The position numbers and the translations under genes were made by a program. This document shows, one piece after another, positions 16,738 through 25,883 of a DNA stretch of 64,000 bases. Under the pieces are notes generated by a model. The model had not been told where the DNA came from and made no database searches. It was given only the letters and a program-made list of their open reading frames with translations. Each line of letters opens with the position of its first letter. Within the stretch, counting starts at the first letter, position 1. Source of the DNA: JAMXLO01 sp963819855 (lineage in GTDB: Bacteria > Pseudomonadota > Alphaproteobacteria > Acetobacterales > Acetobacteraceae); NCBI GenBank assembly GCA_963819855.1, contig CAWFYC010000021.1, positions 930,001-994,000 of the forward strand, written 5' to 3'.

Positions 16738-18677
16738 CCCGAGCTTCCGGCGGGCGATTGCGATAAGCGGTTGAAAAAACTCGCGATGGTTGTTGGGGGC
16801 GTCTCATATGTAGCCATGTAACGCCCTATTTGAGACTTGTACTTCCTCGCCGGATGTGCGCATCATCCGGCATGTACATCGAAGCCGTTCCGAATCGGAA
16901 CTCACCGCCTGCCATCCTGCTGCGCGAGAGCTATCGCCAGGACGGCAAGGTCTGTAAGCGCACGCTGTGCAACCTCTCCGACTGGCCGACCGCCCACATC
17001 GAGGGCCTGCGCGGCGTGCTCAAAGGCGGCACGGTGATACCCGCCGAGCGCGACGCCTTCACGGTCGTCCGCAGCCTGCCGCACGGCCACGTCGCCGCGG
17101 CGCTGGGCACCGCGCGACGGATCGGCCTCGATCGTATCCTCGGCGCTGATGGCGACCGCCGTCGCGATCTCGTTCTTGCCCTGCTGGTCAGCCGGATCCT
17201 CGATCCCGCCTCCAAGCTCGCGGTCGCGCGTGCGCTTTCGCCTGCCACCGCCGCATCAAGCCTTGGCGAAGCGCTCGGGCTCGGTTGCGTCGATGAGGAC
17301 GAACTCTACGCCGCATTGGACTGGCTGCTGGAACGCCAGCCGGCGATCGAGGCCACACTGGCCAAACGCCACCTCACTCACGGCACGCTGGTGCTGTACG
17401 ACGTGTCGTCCAGCTACATGGAGGGACACTGCTGCCCGCTCGCCAAGCGTGGCTACAGCCGCGACGGCAAGAAAGGCACGCTACAGATCATCTACGGTCT
17501 GCTCTGCGCGCCCGACGGCTGTCCGGTCGCCATCGAGGTATTCGATGGCAACACCGCCGATCCGATGACGCTGGCCGTGCAGATCGCAAAGCTCAAGCAG
17601 AGGTTCCAGCTCGACCACGTGGTCCTGGTCGGTGACCGCGGCATGATCACCCAGGCACGTATCACCGAGGACATAAAGTCGGCTGGCCTCGACTGGATCA
17701 CGGCGCTGCGTGCGCCGGCAATCAAGGCGCTGGTGGACAGCGGCGCCTTGCAGCTCTCGCTGTTCGATCAGCGCGATCTAGCCAGCATCACCGCGCCTGA
17801 CTTTCCCGCCGAGCGCCTGGTGATCTGCGGCAACCCCGATCTTGCGGCCGAACGGTCTCGCAAGCGTGAGGAACTGCTCACCGCCACCGAGCGCGACCTC
17901 GCCCGCATCCAGGCCGCTGTCGTCCGCAGACGCAACCCGCTGCGTGGCACCGCCGAGATCGGTCTCGCCGTCGGCGCGGTGATCAACAAGCACAAGATGG
18001 CCAAGCATTTCGATCTCGCTATTACCGATGCCGCCTTTGCCTTCGCACGCAAGACCGAAGAGATCGCCGCCGAGGCCGCCACCGACGGCGTCTATGTGAT
18101 ACGCACCAGCCTGCCGGCGGACACCTTCGACGACGCGACCACGGTGCGCAGCTACAAATCCCTCGCTCTGGTAGAACGCGCTTTCCGGTGCATCAAAACC
18201 GTCGATCTCCACGTCCGGCCAGTCTATCACCGGCTGGCTGATCGCGTGCGCGCGCATGTCTTGCTCTGCATGCTGGCCTATTATCTCGAATGGCACATGC
18301 GTCAGCGCCTGGCACCGATGCTGTTCGACGACACCGACAAGGCCGCTGCCGAAGCGCTCCGCACAAGCGTGGTGGCACAGGCCCGACGCTCACCCGCCGC
18401 TGTCACCAAGCAGGCCACTCGACTGACCGAGGATGGCCTGCCCGTGCACAGCTTCCACTCACTGATGGCGGACCTCGCGACAGTGACACGCAACACCATC
18501 ATCACCGCTATTACGCCAAATTATCCACTCGCCGTGGTGACCAGGCCGACAAACATCCAGCACAAGGCATTCACCTTGCTCGGCGTCACAGTGTAGCCAG
18601 TAAAACACCCAGTGGACGAGCCATTCCATCGCCAATTCAATGGGTTGCGCGTCTACCACTCAGGAAGCTCGGGCTAG
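16734..18677 (+). mobile_element. IS1634-family-like insertion sequence
   Basis: A 1,944-base element bounded by perfect 15-base inverted repeats, CTAGCCCGAGCTTCC at 16734-16748 and its complement at 18663-18677. It carries one uninterrupted transposase gene. I see no convincing target duplication at the flanks. The left end overlaps the stop codon of the upstream binding-protein gene. Confidence 0.8.
16872..18596 (+). CDS. IS1634-family transposase
   Basis: 574 residues from the ATG at 16872, where the family-typical start MYIEAVPNRNSPPAILL begins; the frame opens to 16830. A DDE catalytic core is visible: Asp in LVLYDVSSSYMEG, Asp in VVLVGDRGMI and Glu in ALVERAFRCIKT, followed by a basic tail. 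The gene is full length without frameshift, so the element may still be able to move. This family belongs to the wider IS4-like DDE group. Confidence 0.88.
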   Translation: MYIEAVPNRNSPPAILLRESYRQDGKVCKRTLCNLSDWPTAHIEGLRGVLKGGTVIPAERDAFTVVRSLPHGHVAAALGTARRIGLDRILGADGDRRRDLVLALLVSRILDPASKLAVARALSPATAASSLGEALGLGCVDEDELYAALDWLLERQPAIEATLAKRHLTHGTLVLYDVSSSYMEGHCCPLAKRGYSRDGKKGTLQIIYGLLCAPDGCPVAIEVFDGNTADPMTLAVQIAKLKQRFQLDHVVLVGDRGMITQARITEDIKSAGLDWITALRAPAIKALVDSGALQLSLFDQRDLASITAPDFPAERLVICGNPDLAAERSRKREELLTATERDLARIQAAVVRRRNPLRGTAEIGLAVGAVINKHKMAKHFDLAITDAAFAFARKTEEIAAEAATDGVYVIRTSLPADTFDDATTVRSYKSLALVERAFRCIKTVDLHVRPVYHRLADRVRAHVLLCMLAYYLEWHMRQRLAPMLFDDTDKAAAEALRTSVVAQARRSPAAVTKQATRLTEDGLPVHSFHSLMADLATVTRNTIITAITPNYPLAVVTRPTNIQHKAFTLLGVTV

Positions 18678-18781
18678 ACGAGCACAGCGCCTCGTCGCAG
18701 CCCACGAACGGCTGATTTGCAACCCCTCGCGAAAACACTCATGAGTCGCGACCCGCTGACGGCAGTCGGCCTCACCGCTCG

Positions 18782-20215
18782 ATGACCGGGATGGACATGC
18801 TGACATACTTCCTTGGAGCCTTGGTGGTGGCCGCGCTGGCCGGCTTCACCGGCCGGATGCCGATTCAGGTGGTGCGAAGCATCGGTTCTGAATCCACCGA
18901 CGATGCCGACAGCGCAGACGCCGCGTCAGCAGCGTCTGGCGAGTGTGATGAACGCAACCTGCCATCCGAAATCCTAAATGCGCTTGCGGAAGTCGCGCAC
19001 CCGAACCTGGGAATTCAGACAGCCAGGCAAGTTGTCGCTGCCGCAGACCCGAACGATCCGAGCCGCGTCGTGATGATACCCCGGCACCGCCGGCTGCTTG
19101 CCGAGATCGTCGACAGCCTGATGGAGGGAACGCAGTTTGTCGTCCTGACCGGCGCGCGCGGAGTGGGAAAGACTGCCGTGGCGCAGGCGATTTATGAAGA
19201 ATTGACCCAGCGCTGGGTGAGGGTGAAATGGGTGGATGGCGGCGAGGGCAGGGGAATTCGTCTGCGGACGATCATGTCCCAGTTACTTGGCAAGCGGGAA
19301 GCCGATGTGGACACGGCGGACGTCGAACGGGTGTTCGACGCCATGACCGAGAGAGAAGACCCCGGTGAGAGGTTGGTACTCATCATCGACGATGCAGAGC
19401 AATTGCTACCGGACGCCCTCGGCTATCTACGCCTGCTGGCGAGCGTGGCGATCGAGCGCATGCCGCAGGTCCTCTTCGTTGGCGATCCGTCGTTCTGGAA
19501 CATTGCCGACCGGGCGGCTCAGGCCGGGTTCGCGGACCTGATCGAGGCTCGGTTCGAACTCGGGACATCGACCCCGGAGGAGGCCGGCGCGGTGGCCGCG
19601 CGTGTCGCGGCAAGCCATGGCAGGTTGCTGGCTGCCGGTGTGCGCGACGCGCCGGCGCAGCAAAGTGAGGGGTTGCCTGGTCGCCTCATCTACGGCACGC
19701 CCGAGCACGGCATCGTCGGACAGGCGCACACAGCGAATGAACTGGTCCCGATGGTGCTTCCTCCGGGTCGCAACAGGCGCATCGCGCAAATGGCAGGTTT
19801 GGCGGCGGTTGCCGCCGGTAGCCTCGGATCGATAGCCTATTGGGAGCGCCCTCCCAGCTTTGACCGATTCTGGGCGGCAGGGCGAAGCGGCTCGCCGTCC
19901 GGCGACGCAACGCCGAACCCGCCTGTCGCTGTAGCGACCGTCGTACCATTGCCGCCCGCCACGCAGACGACGCTCGCTCTCCTGGACGGGCCCGCTCCCA
20001 CCGATGCGGTCAAGCCGCAGCTTACCCCACCGCTCGCGCCAATCGAGGTGATCGCCTCGAACCCGCCCGTGGCCCCACACGGTGTCGTTGCGCCCGGCGG
20101 GCAATGGCCCGCTCCAAAAGCCGCGGTGCGCAGACGGGCAACGTTCAACGGCTACGTCGCCCGTCCGACGCAGGGCACATGGCTGTTCCCACCTGGGACC
20201 AACGGCGGCGGCTAG
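18782..20215 (+). CDS. Membrane-anchored AAA ATPase (ExeA/GspA-like), orphan
   Basis: 477 residues. A first hydrophobic helix spans about 7-24, then an Asp/Ala-rich linker. An AAA module has Walker A GARGVGKT at 124-131 and Walker B LVLIIDDAEQ near 198-206. A second hydrophobic helix lies near 338-357, followed by a long Pro/Ala-rich tail ending GTWLFPPGTNGGG. The ATPase resembles ExeA/GspA or TnsC-like proteins. The topology suggests an ATPase on one face of the membrane with a proline-rich tail on the other. No secretion, pilus or transposition partner genes are next to it. Function unknown. Confidence 0.65.
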   Translation: MTGMDMLTYFLGALVVAALAGFTGRMPIQVVRSIGSESTDDADSADAASAASGECDERNLPSEILNALAEVAHPNLGIQTARQVVAAADPNDPSRVVMIPRHRRLLAEIVDSLMEGTQFVVLTGARGVGKTAVAQAIYEELTQRWVRVKWVDGGEGRGIRLRTIMSQLLGKREADVDTADVERVFDAMTEREDPGERLVLIIDDAEQLLPDALGYLRLLASVAIERMPQVLFVGDPSFWNIADRAAQAGFADLIEARFELGTSTPEEAGAVAARVAASHGRLLAAGVRDAPAQQSEGLPGRLIYGTPEHGIVGQAHTANELVPMVLPPGRNRRIAQMAGLAAVAAGSLGSIAYWERPPSFDRFWAAGRSGSPSGDATPNPPVAVATVVPLPPATQTTLALLDGPAPTDAVKPQLTPPLAPIEVIASNPPVAPHGVVAPGGQWPAPKAAVRRRATFNGYVARPTQGTWLFPPGTNGGG

Positions 20216-20220
20216 CAGTC

Positions 20221-21360
20221 CTAACTCGGGACGTAGATGCGGCCTTCGAACAGACGCCGCGCCGTCCGATAGAACGCTCCGCTGTGAGCCACCCACTGGC
20301 CGGCGCTGTCCTGCGCGACCTCAGCGCCCACAGTCAGGATGCCGGACGGCATTCCGATCCGCACCTGCGCGCCGGCTCCCGGCGCCAATGCCTCCGCCAC
20401 GAGCGTGCCCGCGATATTGGCCGCCACCGCGGTGCAGAGCGAGGCCGTCAGAGGCAGTGCCCGGTGCGGTTGGCCGTTCGACAGGAACCGAGCGGTCAGA
20501 TCGACCTGCCCCATCGCGATTGGATCGCCCGACAGGGTGGGCGCATCCATTGGCGGCGCAACAAATCCGATAATCGGGACAGCGCCGCCGGTCCGCGCCT
20601 CGGTATCGTCGCGTGCGATGCCCATGGCGATGGAGGCCAGTCGACGGATTGACTGCAGCCGGTCCAGCAGCGCCGGGTCGCGCTCCAGCTCCTCGGGCAG
20701 CTCGCTACCCTTGAGCCCCAAATCTTGCGCACGCACGAAAACGCAGGCGTTGGCAGCGTCAATCATGGAGACATCGATCGGTCCGATTCCGGCTACGTCC
20801 AGACGATCGATAGGCTTGCCTGTTGGCAGCAGCTTTCCCGTGGTCGCACCGCCCGGCGCCAGGAAGTCCAGCCTCACCGGCGCTCCGGTGCCGGCGACAC
20901 CGGGGATTGCCAGATCGCCATCGGTCGCCGAGTGGCCATCCTCCAGCGGAAATGTGGACCGGATGATCTTCCGCGTGTTGGTGTTGAAGATCCGCACCAC
21001 GGCAGTGTCGCCGTTCGGCCGTACGATGCCTTCATCGACCGCGAACGGCCCAACCGCGGAGCTCATGTTGCCGCAGTTGCTGCGGTAGTCCACGCGCGGT
21101 TCGCGAATCTGCACCTGTGCGAAGGTGTAGTCGATGTCGGCGTCGGCGCGATCCGACGGCGCCAGGATGCACACCTTGGACAGCGAAGAGATGCCGCCGC
21201 CCATGCCGTTGAGCTGGCGTCCGTTCGGATCCGGGCTGCCCATGGCGGCGAGGAAGATCGGGTCCCATTCGTCGCGGTCCGGCAGGTCGCGCGAATGAAA
21301 CATCACCGCGCGGCTGGTGCCGCCGCGCATGAATACGGCGGGGTAAGAAATCAGTGGCAT
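20221..21360 (-). CDS. PrpF-family isomerase (2-methylaconitate isomerase / oxalomesaconate tautomerase-like)
   Basis: 379 residues, starting with AVFMRGGTSRAVMFH, the PrpF signature. NGMGGGISSLSKV and SNCGNMSSAVGPFA carry the conserved loops, with the Cys in SNCGN in the position of a catalytic residue. PrpF proteins shift double bonds in tricarboxylic acids: 2-methylaconitate in the methylcitrate cycle, oxalomesaconate in gallate breakdown, or methylitaconate. GAGGAGG lies before the ATG. No prpC or acnD neighbour is present, so a catabolic isomerase role is favoured over the methylcitrate cycle. Confidence 0.85.
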   Translation of the reverse strand: MPLISYPAVFMRGGTSRAVMFHSRDLPDRDEWDPIFLAAMGSPDPNGRQLNGMGGGISSLSKVCILAPSDRADADIDYTFAQVQIREPRVDYRSNCGNMSSAVGPFAVDEGIVRPNGDTAVVRIFNTNTRKIIRSTFPLEDGHSATDGDLAIPGVAGTGAPVRLDFLAPGGATTGKLLPTGKPIDRLDVAGIGPIDVSMIDAANACVFVRAQDLGLKGSELPEELERDPALLDRLQSIRRLASIAMGIARDDTEARTGGAVPIIGFVAPPMDAPTLSGDPIAMGQVDLTARFLSNGQPHRALPLTASLCTAVAANIAGTLVAEALAPGAGAQVRIGMPSGILTVGAEVAQDSAGQWVAHSGAFYRTARRLFEGRIYVPS

Positions 21361-21460
21361 GGTCGCCTCCTCGGCCGGCGGGAGGATCGCCAGTGAGCAA
21401 CCAACGGGTCAAGCGTTGCACCATCTGGACGCTACCTGACGTCCGCTCCACAGTGGTCGG

Positions 21461-22768
21461 ATGTCGAAGCGACCGAGCATCGTTTTCATTATGGCCGACG
21501 ACCTGGGCTATGCCGATGTGGGCTGCTACGGACGGCCCGAGCTATCGACACCGAACATCGACCGGATCGCCACAAGTGGCGTGCGCCTGACGCAGGGTTA
21601 TGCCAACTCGGCGGTCTGTTCCGCTACGCGCCTCGCACTGATCACCGGACGCTACCAGTATCGTCTGCCACTCGGCCTCGAGGAGCCGCTGGCGGGCAAG
21701 ACCGATGTCGGACTGCCGCCGGAGCATCCGGCGCTGCCATCGCTGCTGCTGCAAGCCGGCTACGGCACGACGTTGGTCGGCAAGTGGCACCTCGGTGTGC
21801 CGCCGCGCTTCGGACCGATGAAGAGCGGCTATCAGCATTTCTTCGGCATCCGCAGCGGAGCCGCGGATTATTACTCGCACCAGAACACGCGTGGCGCCCA
21901 CGATCTGTGGGACGGTGACGAACCGGTCCATCGGAGCGGCTACATGACCGATCTGCTGGGCGATCGCGCCGTCACGACGATCGATGACTACGCAAGACGC
22001 GGCCAACCTTTCCTGCTCAGCCTGCATTTCAACGCGCCGCACTGGCCCTGGGAGGCGCCAGGCGATCGCGCGGAATCCGATCGCCTCCGCGGCAGCAACC
22101 TTCGGCACTACGACGGCGGCACGCAGCAGACATATTTCCGCATGATCCACGCAATGGATTTGCAGATCGGCCGCGTGTTGCAGGCGCTCGAAGCAAACGG
22201 GCTTGCCGACGAGACGATCGTGATCTTCACCAGCGACAATGGCGGCGAACGCTTCTCCGACACCTGGCCGTTCACCGGGATCAAGACGGAATTGCTGGAG
22301 GGCGGGCTGCGCGTTCCGACGCTGATACGCTGGCCGGCGCGAATTCCCGCCGGACGGGTGAGCGACCAGGTGGCGATCACCATGGACTGGTTCCCGACCT
22401 TGCTGGAAGCGGCGGGTACGGCGGCCATCGCGAACTATCCACCGGATGGCATCAGCCTGTTGCCGATGTTGACAGGCCAGCACGCGACGGTGCCGCGCAA
22501 GCTGTTCTGGCGCTACAAGACCAATGCGCAGCGGGCGCTCCGCGATGGCGACTACAAATATCTGAAGATCCGCGATAACAACTTCCTGTTCAATGTCGTG
22601 GCGGATCCACGTGAACGCGCCAATCTGTGGGACCGCCAGCCGGACTTGGCGGAACATCTGGTCGCTGAATGGCAGGCATGGAACGCCACTATGCTGCCGG
22701 AGATTCCGGACAGTGCCGCCGAGACGTATACGGCCGCTCAACTGGCCGACCATATTGGACTCGCGTAG
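21461..22768 (+). CDS. Sulfatase with a CxAxR-type active site
   Basis: 435 residues of the alkaline-phosphatase-like sulfatase family. MADDLGY gives the calcium aspartates, GKWHLG the active-site Lys/His, and FTSDNGG the Asp/Asn. The formylglycine motif is CSATR (Cys53-Arg57): Cys and Arg are present but the usual proline is alanine. It should hydrolyse a sulfate ester. No signal peptide is visible, so it is probably cytoplasmic. No formylglycine-generating enzyme gene lies in the window. The downstream luciferase-like gene starts 14 bases after the stop, suggesting an operon. Confidence 0.85.
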   Translation: MSKRPSIVFIMADDLGYADVGCYGRPELSTPNIDRIATSGVRLTQGYANSAVCSATRLALITGRYQYRLPLGLEEPLAGKTDVGLPPEHPALPSLLLQAGYGTTLVGKWHLGVPPRFGPMKSGYQHFFGIRSGAADYYSHQNTRGAHDLWDGDEPVHRSGYMTDLLGDRAVTTIDDYARRGQPFLLSLHFNAPHWPWEAPGDRAESDRLRGSNLRHYDGGTQQTYFRMIHAMDLQIGRVLQALEANGLADETIVIFTSDNGGERFSDTWPFTGIKTELLEGGLRVPTLIRWPARIPAGRVSDQVAITMDWFPTLLEAAGTAAIANYPPDGISLLPMLTGQHATVPRKLFWRYKTNAQRALRDGDYKYLKIRDNNFLFNVVADPRERANLWDRQPDLAEHLVAEWQAWNATMLPEIPDSAAETYTAAQLADHIGLA

Positions 22769-22782
22769 CTACGGAGCATGAC

Positions 22783-23808
22783 ATGACACTGCAATTTGGC
22801 TGGTGGGACCATTTCGAGCAGCGCTCCGACATGCCGCTGTGGCAGCAATACGACGAGCGCATCGAGCTGATCCGGCACGCCGAGGAGCTGGGGTTTTACG
22901 GCTACCACATTGCTGAGCACCACTTCACCACGCTGGACATGGCGCCGTCGCCGATCGTGTTCCTGGCGGCGGCCTCGCGCCGGACCACGAAGATACGCCT
23001 GGGAACGATGGTGCTGTGCCTGCCGCTGTACCATCCGACCCGGCTGATCCAGGAGTTCTGCATGATCGACCAGCTCTCGCACGGCCGGTTCATGCCGGGC
23101 GTCGGCCGCGGCGTCCGCGACCCTGAGCACGAGCTGTTCGGCAGCGAACTCGCGACCATGCGGGAGACGTACGAAGAGGTGCTGGCGATCCTGCAACAGG
23201 GTCTCGGCACCGGGCGCATCAAGCATCACGGCAAGCGGTTCCAGGACGATGACGAGCCGGTGCATTTCGATATGGTGCAAAAGCCGTATCCGCGCTTCTG
23301 GTATGCCGGGAACCTGCAACGCGCGGCGGAGCAGGGGATGAACGGGCTCGGCCGGGCGACACGCGAAATGATCGAGGAATACTGGCGGGTCTGGGAGGCC
23401 GGGCGCGCGCGCAACGATCCCCGCTTCCTGGGTGAGGATCCGATGGTGGGCTCCACACGGCACATGGTCATTGCCGAAAGCGACGCGGAAGCGGTGTCGC
23501 TCGCCCGGCGCGCGTTCGTCGCCTATGCCGAGCATTTCCACTGCACCGATCCGCGGTTGGGTCCGCACGCCAGTCCCGCCGCGCTGCCGATGCCCGGCGG
23601 CGCCAATTTCGAGACCATGCGCGAGGCGGGGCAGGTGTTGGCAGGCTCCGCCGCCACGGTGCGCGACACATTGCGGCGCTACCTGGCAACGGTCGGGCCG
23701 AAGCACAACTACCTGTGCGGCGCCTTCCAGTGGGGTGATCTGACCACGGACGAAGCGCGCCGATCGCTCGACCTGTTCGCCGCGGATGTTAAGCCTGCAC
23801 TGACGTGA
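22783..23808 (+). CDS. Luciferase-like (F420/FMN) monooxygenase
   Basis: 341 residues from the ATG at 22783 (GGAG upstream); the frame is open to 22669. The TIM-barrel luciferase pattern is visible: GFYGYHIAEHHF, IRLGTMVLCLPLYHP and GRFMPGVGRG. Family members use reduced flavin to oxidise small molecules, in several cases cleaving C-S or C-N bonds. Position between a sulfatase and a DUF1989 gene, with very short spacers, suggests one catabolic unit. Substrate unknown. Confidence 0.85.
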   Translation: MTLQFGWWDHFEQRSDMPLWQQYDERIELIRHAEELGFYGYHIAEHHFTTLDMAPSPIVFLAAASRRTTKIRLGTMVLCLPLYHPTRLIQEFCMIDQLSHGRFMPGVGRGVRDPEHELFGSELATMRETYEEVLAILQQGLGTGRIKHHGKRFQDDDEPVHFDMVQKPYPRFWYAGNLQRAAEQGMNGLGRATREMIEEYWRVWEAGRARNDPRFLGEDPMVGSTRHMVIAESDAEAVSLARRAFVAYAEHFHCTDPRLGPHASPAALPMPGGANFETMREAGQVLAGSAATVRDTLRRYLATVGPKHNYLCGAFQWGDLTTDEARRSLDLFAADVKPALT

Positions 23809-23819
23809 GGAGGTGTGCG

Positions 23820-24668
23820 ATGGCGAATGTCGCTCCTGCCTACCAGGCCGGCAAAGGCTCGCCGCTCGACGTGGATCGCGCGTTCTATCAGCGGATCGCA
23901 CAAGAACCGCGTGCGCGCCGGCTGGTCGAGCAACTGGTCGTGCCGATCCGCTCCGGGCGCGCCTGGCGCGTTCCGGCGGGTCACGTGTTCCGTATCCTGA
24001 CCATCGACGGCCCGCAGGTCGGCGATTTGAACATCTGGAACCTGCACAATCCCCGGGAGCGGATGTGGGCGTCGCGGTCGCGGCAGCTTCAAGCGGCCCA
24101 TGTCAGCACGTTCGACCGGCTGTGGTCGAATTTGCCGTATCTACGGCCGCTGGTAACGATCACCGCCGATACCCTCGCGGACTACGGGGTCGATGAGATG
24201 GGCGGACGCGTGCACGACCTGCTCGGCACGCGCTGCGATCCCTATGTGAACCGGATGCTCATGGGCGTCGACTTCGACTTCCATTGCCATTCCAACCTGG
24301 TGCGCGCGGTTGCTCCGTACGGGCTGACCGAGTTCGACGTGCACGACGTGCTGAACGTCTTCCAGGTCACTGGGCTCAATTCCGATGATCAGTACTTCAT
24401 GCGCTCGTGTCCGGCGAAGCCCGGCGACTATCTGGAGTTTTTCGCCGAGATCGATTTGTTGTGCGCAATATCCGCGTGTCCGGGAGGCGATCTTTCGGTG
24501 CCGTTATGGGGACCGGACGCGCGCGATCCGATCGATGTGTGCCGGCCGCTGGGGGTGGAAATTTACGCGCTGGACACACGATTGCTTGAAGGTTGGCAGT
24601 CGCCTGGGGTGGCGGTGTACAACGGCGCACATGGTATGCGTGCCGTGAAGGGCACGTGGGAGAGGTAA
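23820..24668 (+). CDS. DUF1989 (urea carboxylase-associated) family protein
   Basis: 282 residues from the ATG at 23820, preceded by GAGGAGG. The pattern WRVPAGHVFRI, GPQVGDLNIWNL, HCHSNLVRAV and DYLEFFAEIDLLCAISACPGGD is that of DUF1989 proteins, found beside urea carboxylase and other nitrogen-catabolic genes. The conserved Cys and His residues could form a metal or nucleophile site. Its biochemical role is not established. It lies 11 bases after the luciferase-like gene, so they are probably co-transcribed. Confidence 0.82.
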   Translation: MANVAPAYQAGKGSPLDVDRAFYQRIAQEPRARRLVEQLVVPIRSGRAWRVPAGHVFRILTIDGPQVGDLNIWNLHNPRERMWASRSRQLQAAHVSTFDRLWSNLPYLRPLVTITADTLADYGVDEMGGRVHDLLGTRCDPYVNRMLMGVDFDFHCHSNLVRAVAPYGLTEFDVHDVLNVFQVTGLNSDDQYFMRSCPAKPGDYLEFFAEIDLLCAISACPGGDLSVPLWGPDARDPIDVCRPLGVEIYALDTRLLEGWQSPGVAVYNGAHGMRAVKGTWER

Positions 24669-24680
24669 CACCTCTCCCAC
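24656..24680. terminator. Terminator-like hairpin between convergent genes
   Basis: GTGGGAGAGG and CCTCTCCCAC form a perfect ten-pair stem around TAACA, which contains the stop codon of the DUF1989 gene. The NIPSNAP gene ends 15 bases further on the other strand. There is no T-run, so intrinsic termination is plausible but weak. Confidence 0.5.
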
Positions 24681-24694
24681 ATTCCGGTCCCGCG

Positions 24695-25312
24695 TTATCG
24701 GATCGGCGAGAACGACGCCGGCATCACGAACGCATTCTCCTGCTTCACCACCACGCCGGGCGGATTGCGTGCCGGCCACTGACCGGTCGCTGCGGCAGCG
24801 GCGCGCACCGAGGTGCGCTCGTTGGCGTCCTTGTAGGCCCAGATGTGCACCCACTTGTTCAGTGCGCCGAATTCCGAATACATGCCGGCGATCAATGGCG
24901 AGAATTTTTGCCGCCCCTCGATCTTGTCCGACCAGCGCTCGATCAGGCCGGGAATGGCGCCGGGCACCAGCGTGTACTGGCGGATCTCGAACAGCGGCCC
25001 GACCTGGCGCGGCTCGAGCGGCGGGCAAAATGGCGCCGGATGGAACACCTCGTTCTGCATTTCGGTGATGAACTCGCCAAGCGCCGGCGGCCAGCCCGGG
25101 CCCTTCATCGCCGCAGTGCGCACCGCGTTGCGGTGTTCGAAATTGTCATAGCACCAGAGATGGATGATTTGGTTCAGCGGGCCAACCTCGGTGTGCCAGA
25201 ACGCGGCAAGCTTGCCGTGCTTCTCGCGGTTCGGCAGCGCCTCGCCGAACCGCTTCTCTGCCTCGGCCAGCGTGCCGGGCCGCAATGTGTAGGTGCGCAT
25301 TTCGATGATCAT
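24695..25312 (-). CDS. NIPSNAP family protein (two repeats)
   Basis: 205 residues with two ferredoxin-like repeats: MIIEMRTYTLRPG at the N-terminus and FEIRQYTLVPGAI at about residue 108. Each is followed by a Trp/His segment (IIHLWCYDNFEHR and WVHIWAYKDANER). NIPSNAP proteins have no settled bacterial function. GGGAG lies eight bases before the ATG. It is co-directional with the GlcG-like gene upstream. Confidence 0.85.
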   Translation of the reverse strand: MIIEMRTYTLRPGTLAEAEKRFGEALPNREKHGKLAAFWHTEVGPLNQIIHLWCYDNFEHRNAVRTAAMKGPGWPPALGEFITEMQNEVFHPAPFCPPLEPRQVGPLFEIRQYTLVPGAIPGLIERWSDKIEGRQKFSPLIAGMYSEFGALNKWVHIWAYKDANERTSVRAAAAATGQWPARNPPGVVVKQENAFVMPASFSPIR

Positions 25313-25372
25313 CGACGTTCTCCCGTTCCACTCGAGCAGCCCACACTATGTGAAGCACGGTATCCTGGGAAC

Positions 25373-25861
25373 CTACCTGAGCCGGTCCGCCACCTTGTCG
25401 ATGCCCGCCTGCACACAGGGTTCGTCCACGCCGGGCGAGCCTGACACGCCGACACCGCCGATCACGTCGTCGCCGACCTTCACGGGAAGGCCCCCGGGTA
25501 TCGCGATCACGCTCGGCAGCGTCACCTGCTGGTGTACCACTGGATTGTTGTCGGCGTAGCGCTTTGCGTACTCCGAGGTTGCCGTGCGGAAGCTGAGAGC
25601 GGTGTAGGCCTTGCGGCGCGCATTCTCCATGGTGTGCGGGCCGGCATTGTCGGCGCGCATCGCCACCATCACCTCGCCGGCGCGATCCACCACCACCGCC
25701 GACACCGCGTAGCCTTTGGCACCGCAGCTCTCGATCGCCGCCTCGGCGATGGTGCGTGCCATCGGATAGGAGAGGTCGCGGTGGGTCAGGAGTTGCGCTC
25801 GTGCCGGGACCGCGAGAGCGGCGACGGCAATAGCGACGCGGGCAGCGAGTGACGACGGCAT
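25373..25861 (-). CDS. GlcG/HbpS-type exported protein
   Basis: 162 residues. A signal peptide is visible (about 1-23, cleavage after ARA). The mature part has YAVSAVVVDRAGEVMVAMRADNA and a C-terminal DDVIGGVGVSGSPGVDEPC, both typical of GlcG/HbpS proteins; some members bind heme or cobalamin-like ligands. AGGGAGA precedes the ATG. It probably works in the periplasm; its ligand is unknown. Confidence 0.82.
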   Translation of the reverse strand: MPSSLAARVAIAVAALAVPARAQLLTHRDLSYPMARTIAEAAIESCGAKGYAVSAVVVDRAGEVMVAMRADNAGPHTMENARRKAYTALSFRTATSEYAKRYADNNPVVHQQVTLPSVIAIPGGLPVKVGDDVIGGVGVSGSPGVDEPCVQAGIDKVADRLR

Positions 25862-25883
25862 GACTGTATCTCCCTGGCAGCTG

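Noticed and set aside
16726..18690. Target-site duplication for the IS1634-like element
   Set aside because: The bases outside the 15-base ends (GCAGCC left, ACGAGC right) do not match; a shared GCAGCC further right is too far away.
21542..23901. Long minus-strand frames over the sulfatase and luciferase-like genes
   Set aside because: Translations lack any family pattern and the plus-strand genes are well supported with ribosome sites.
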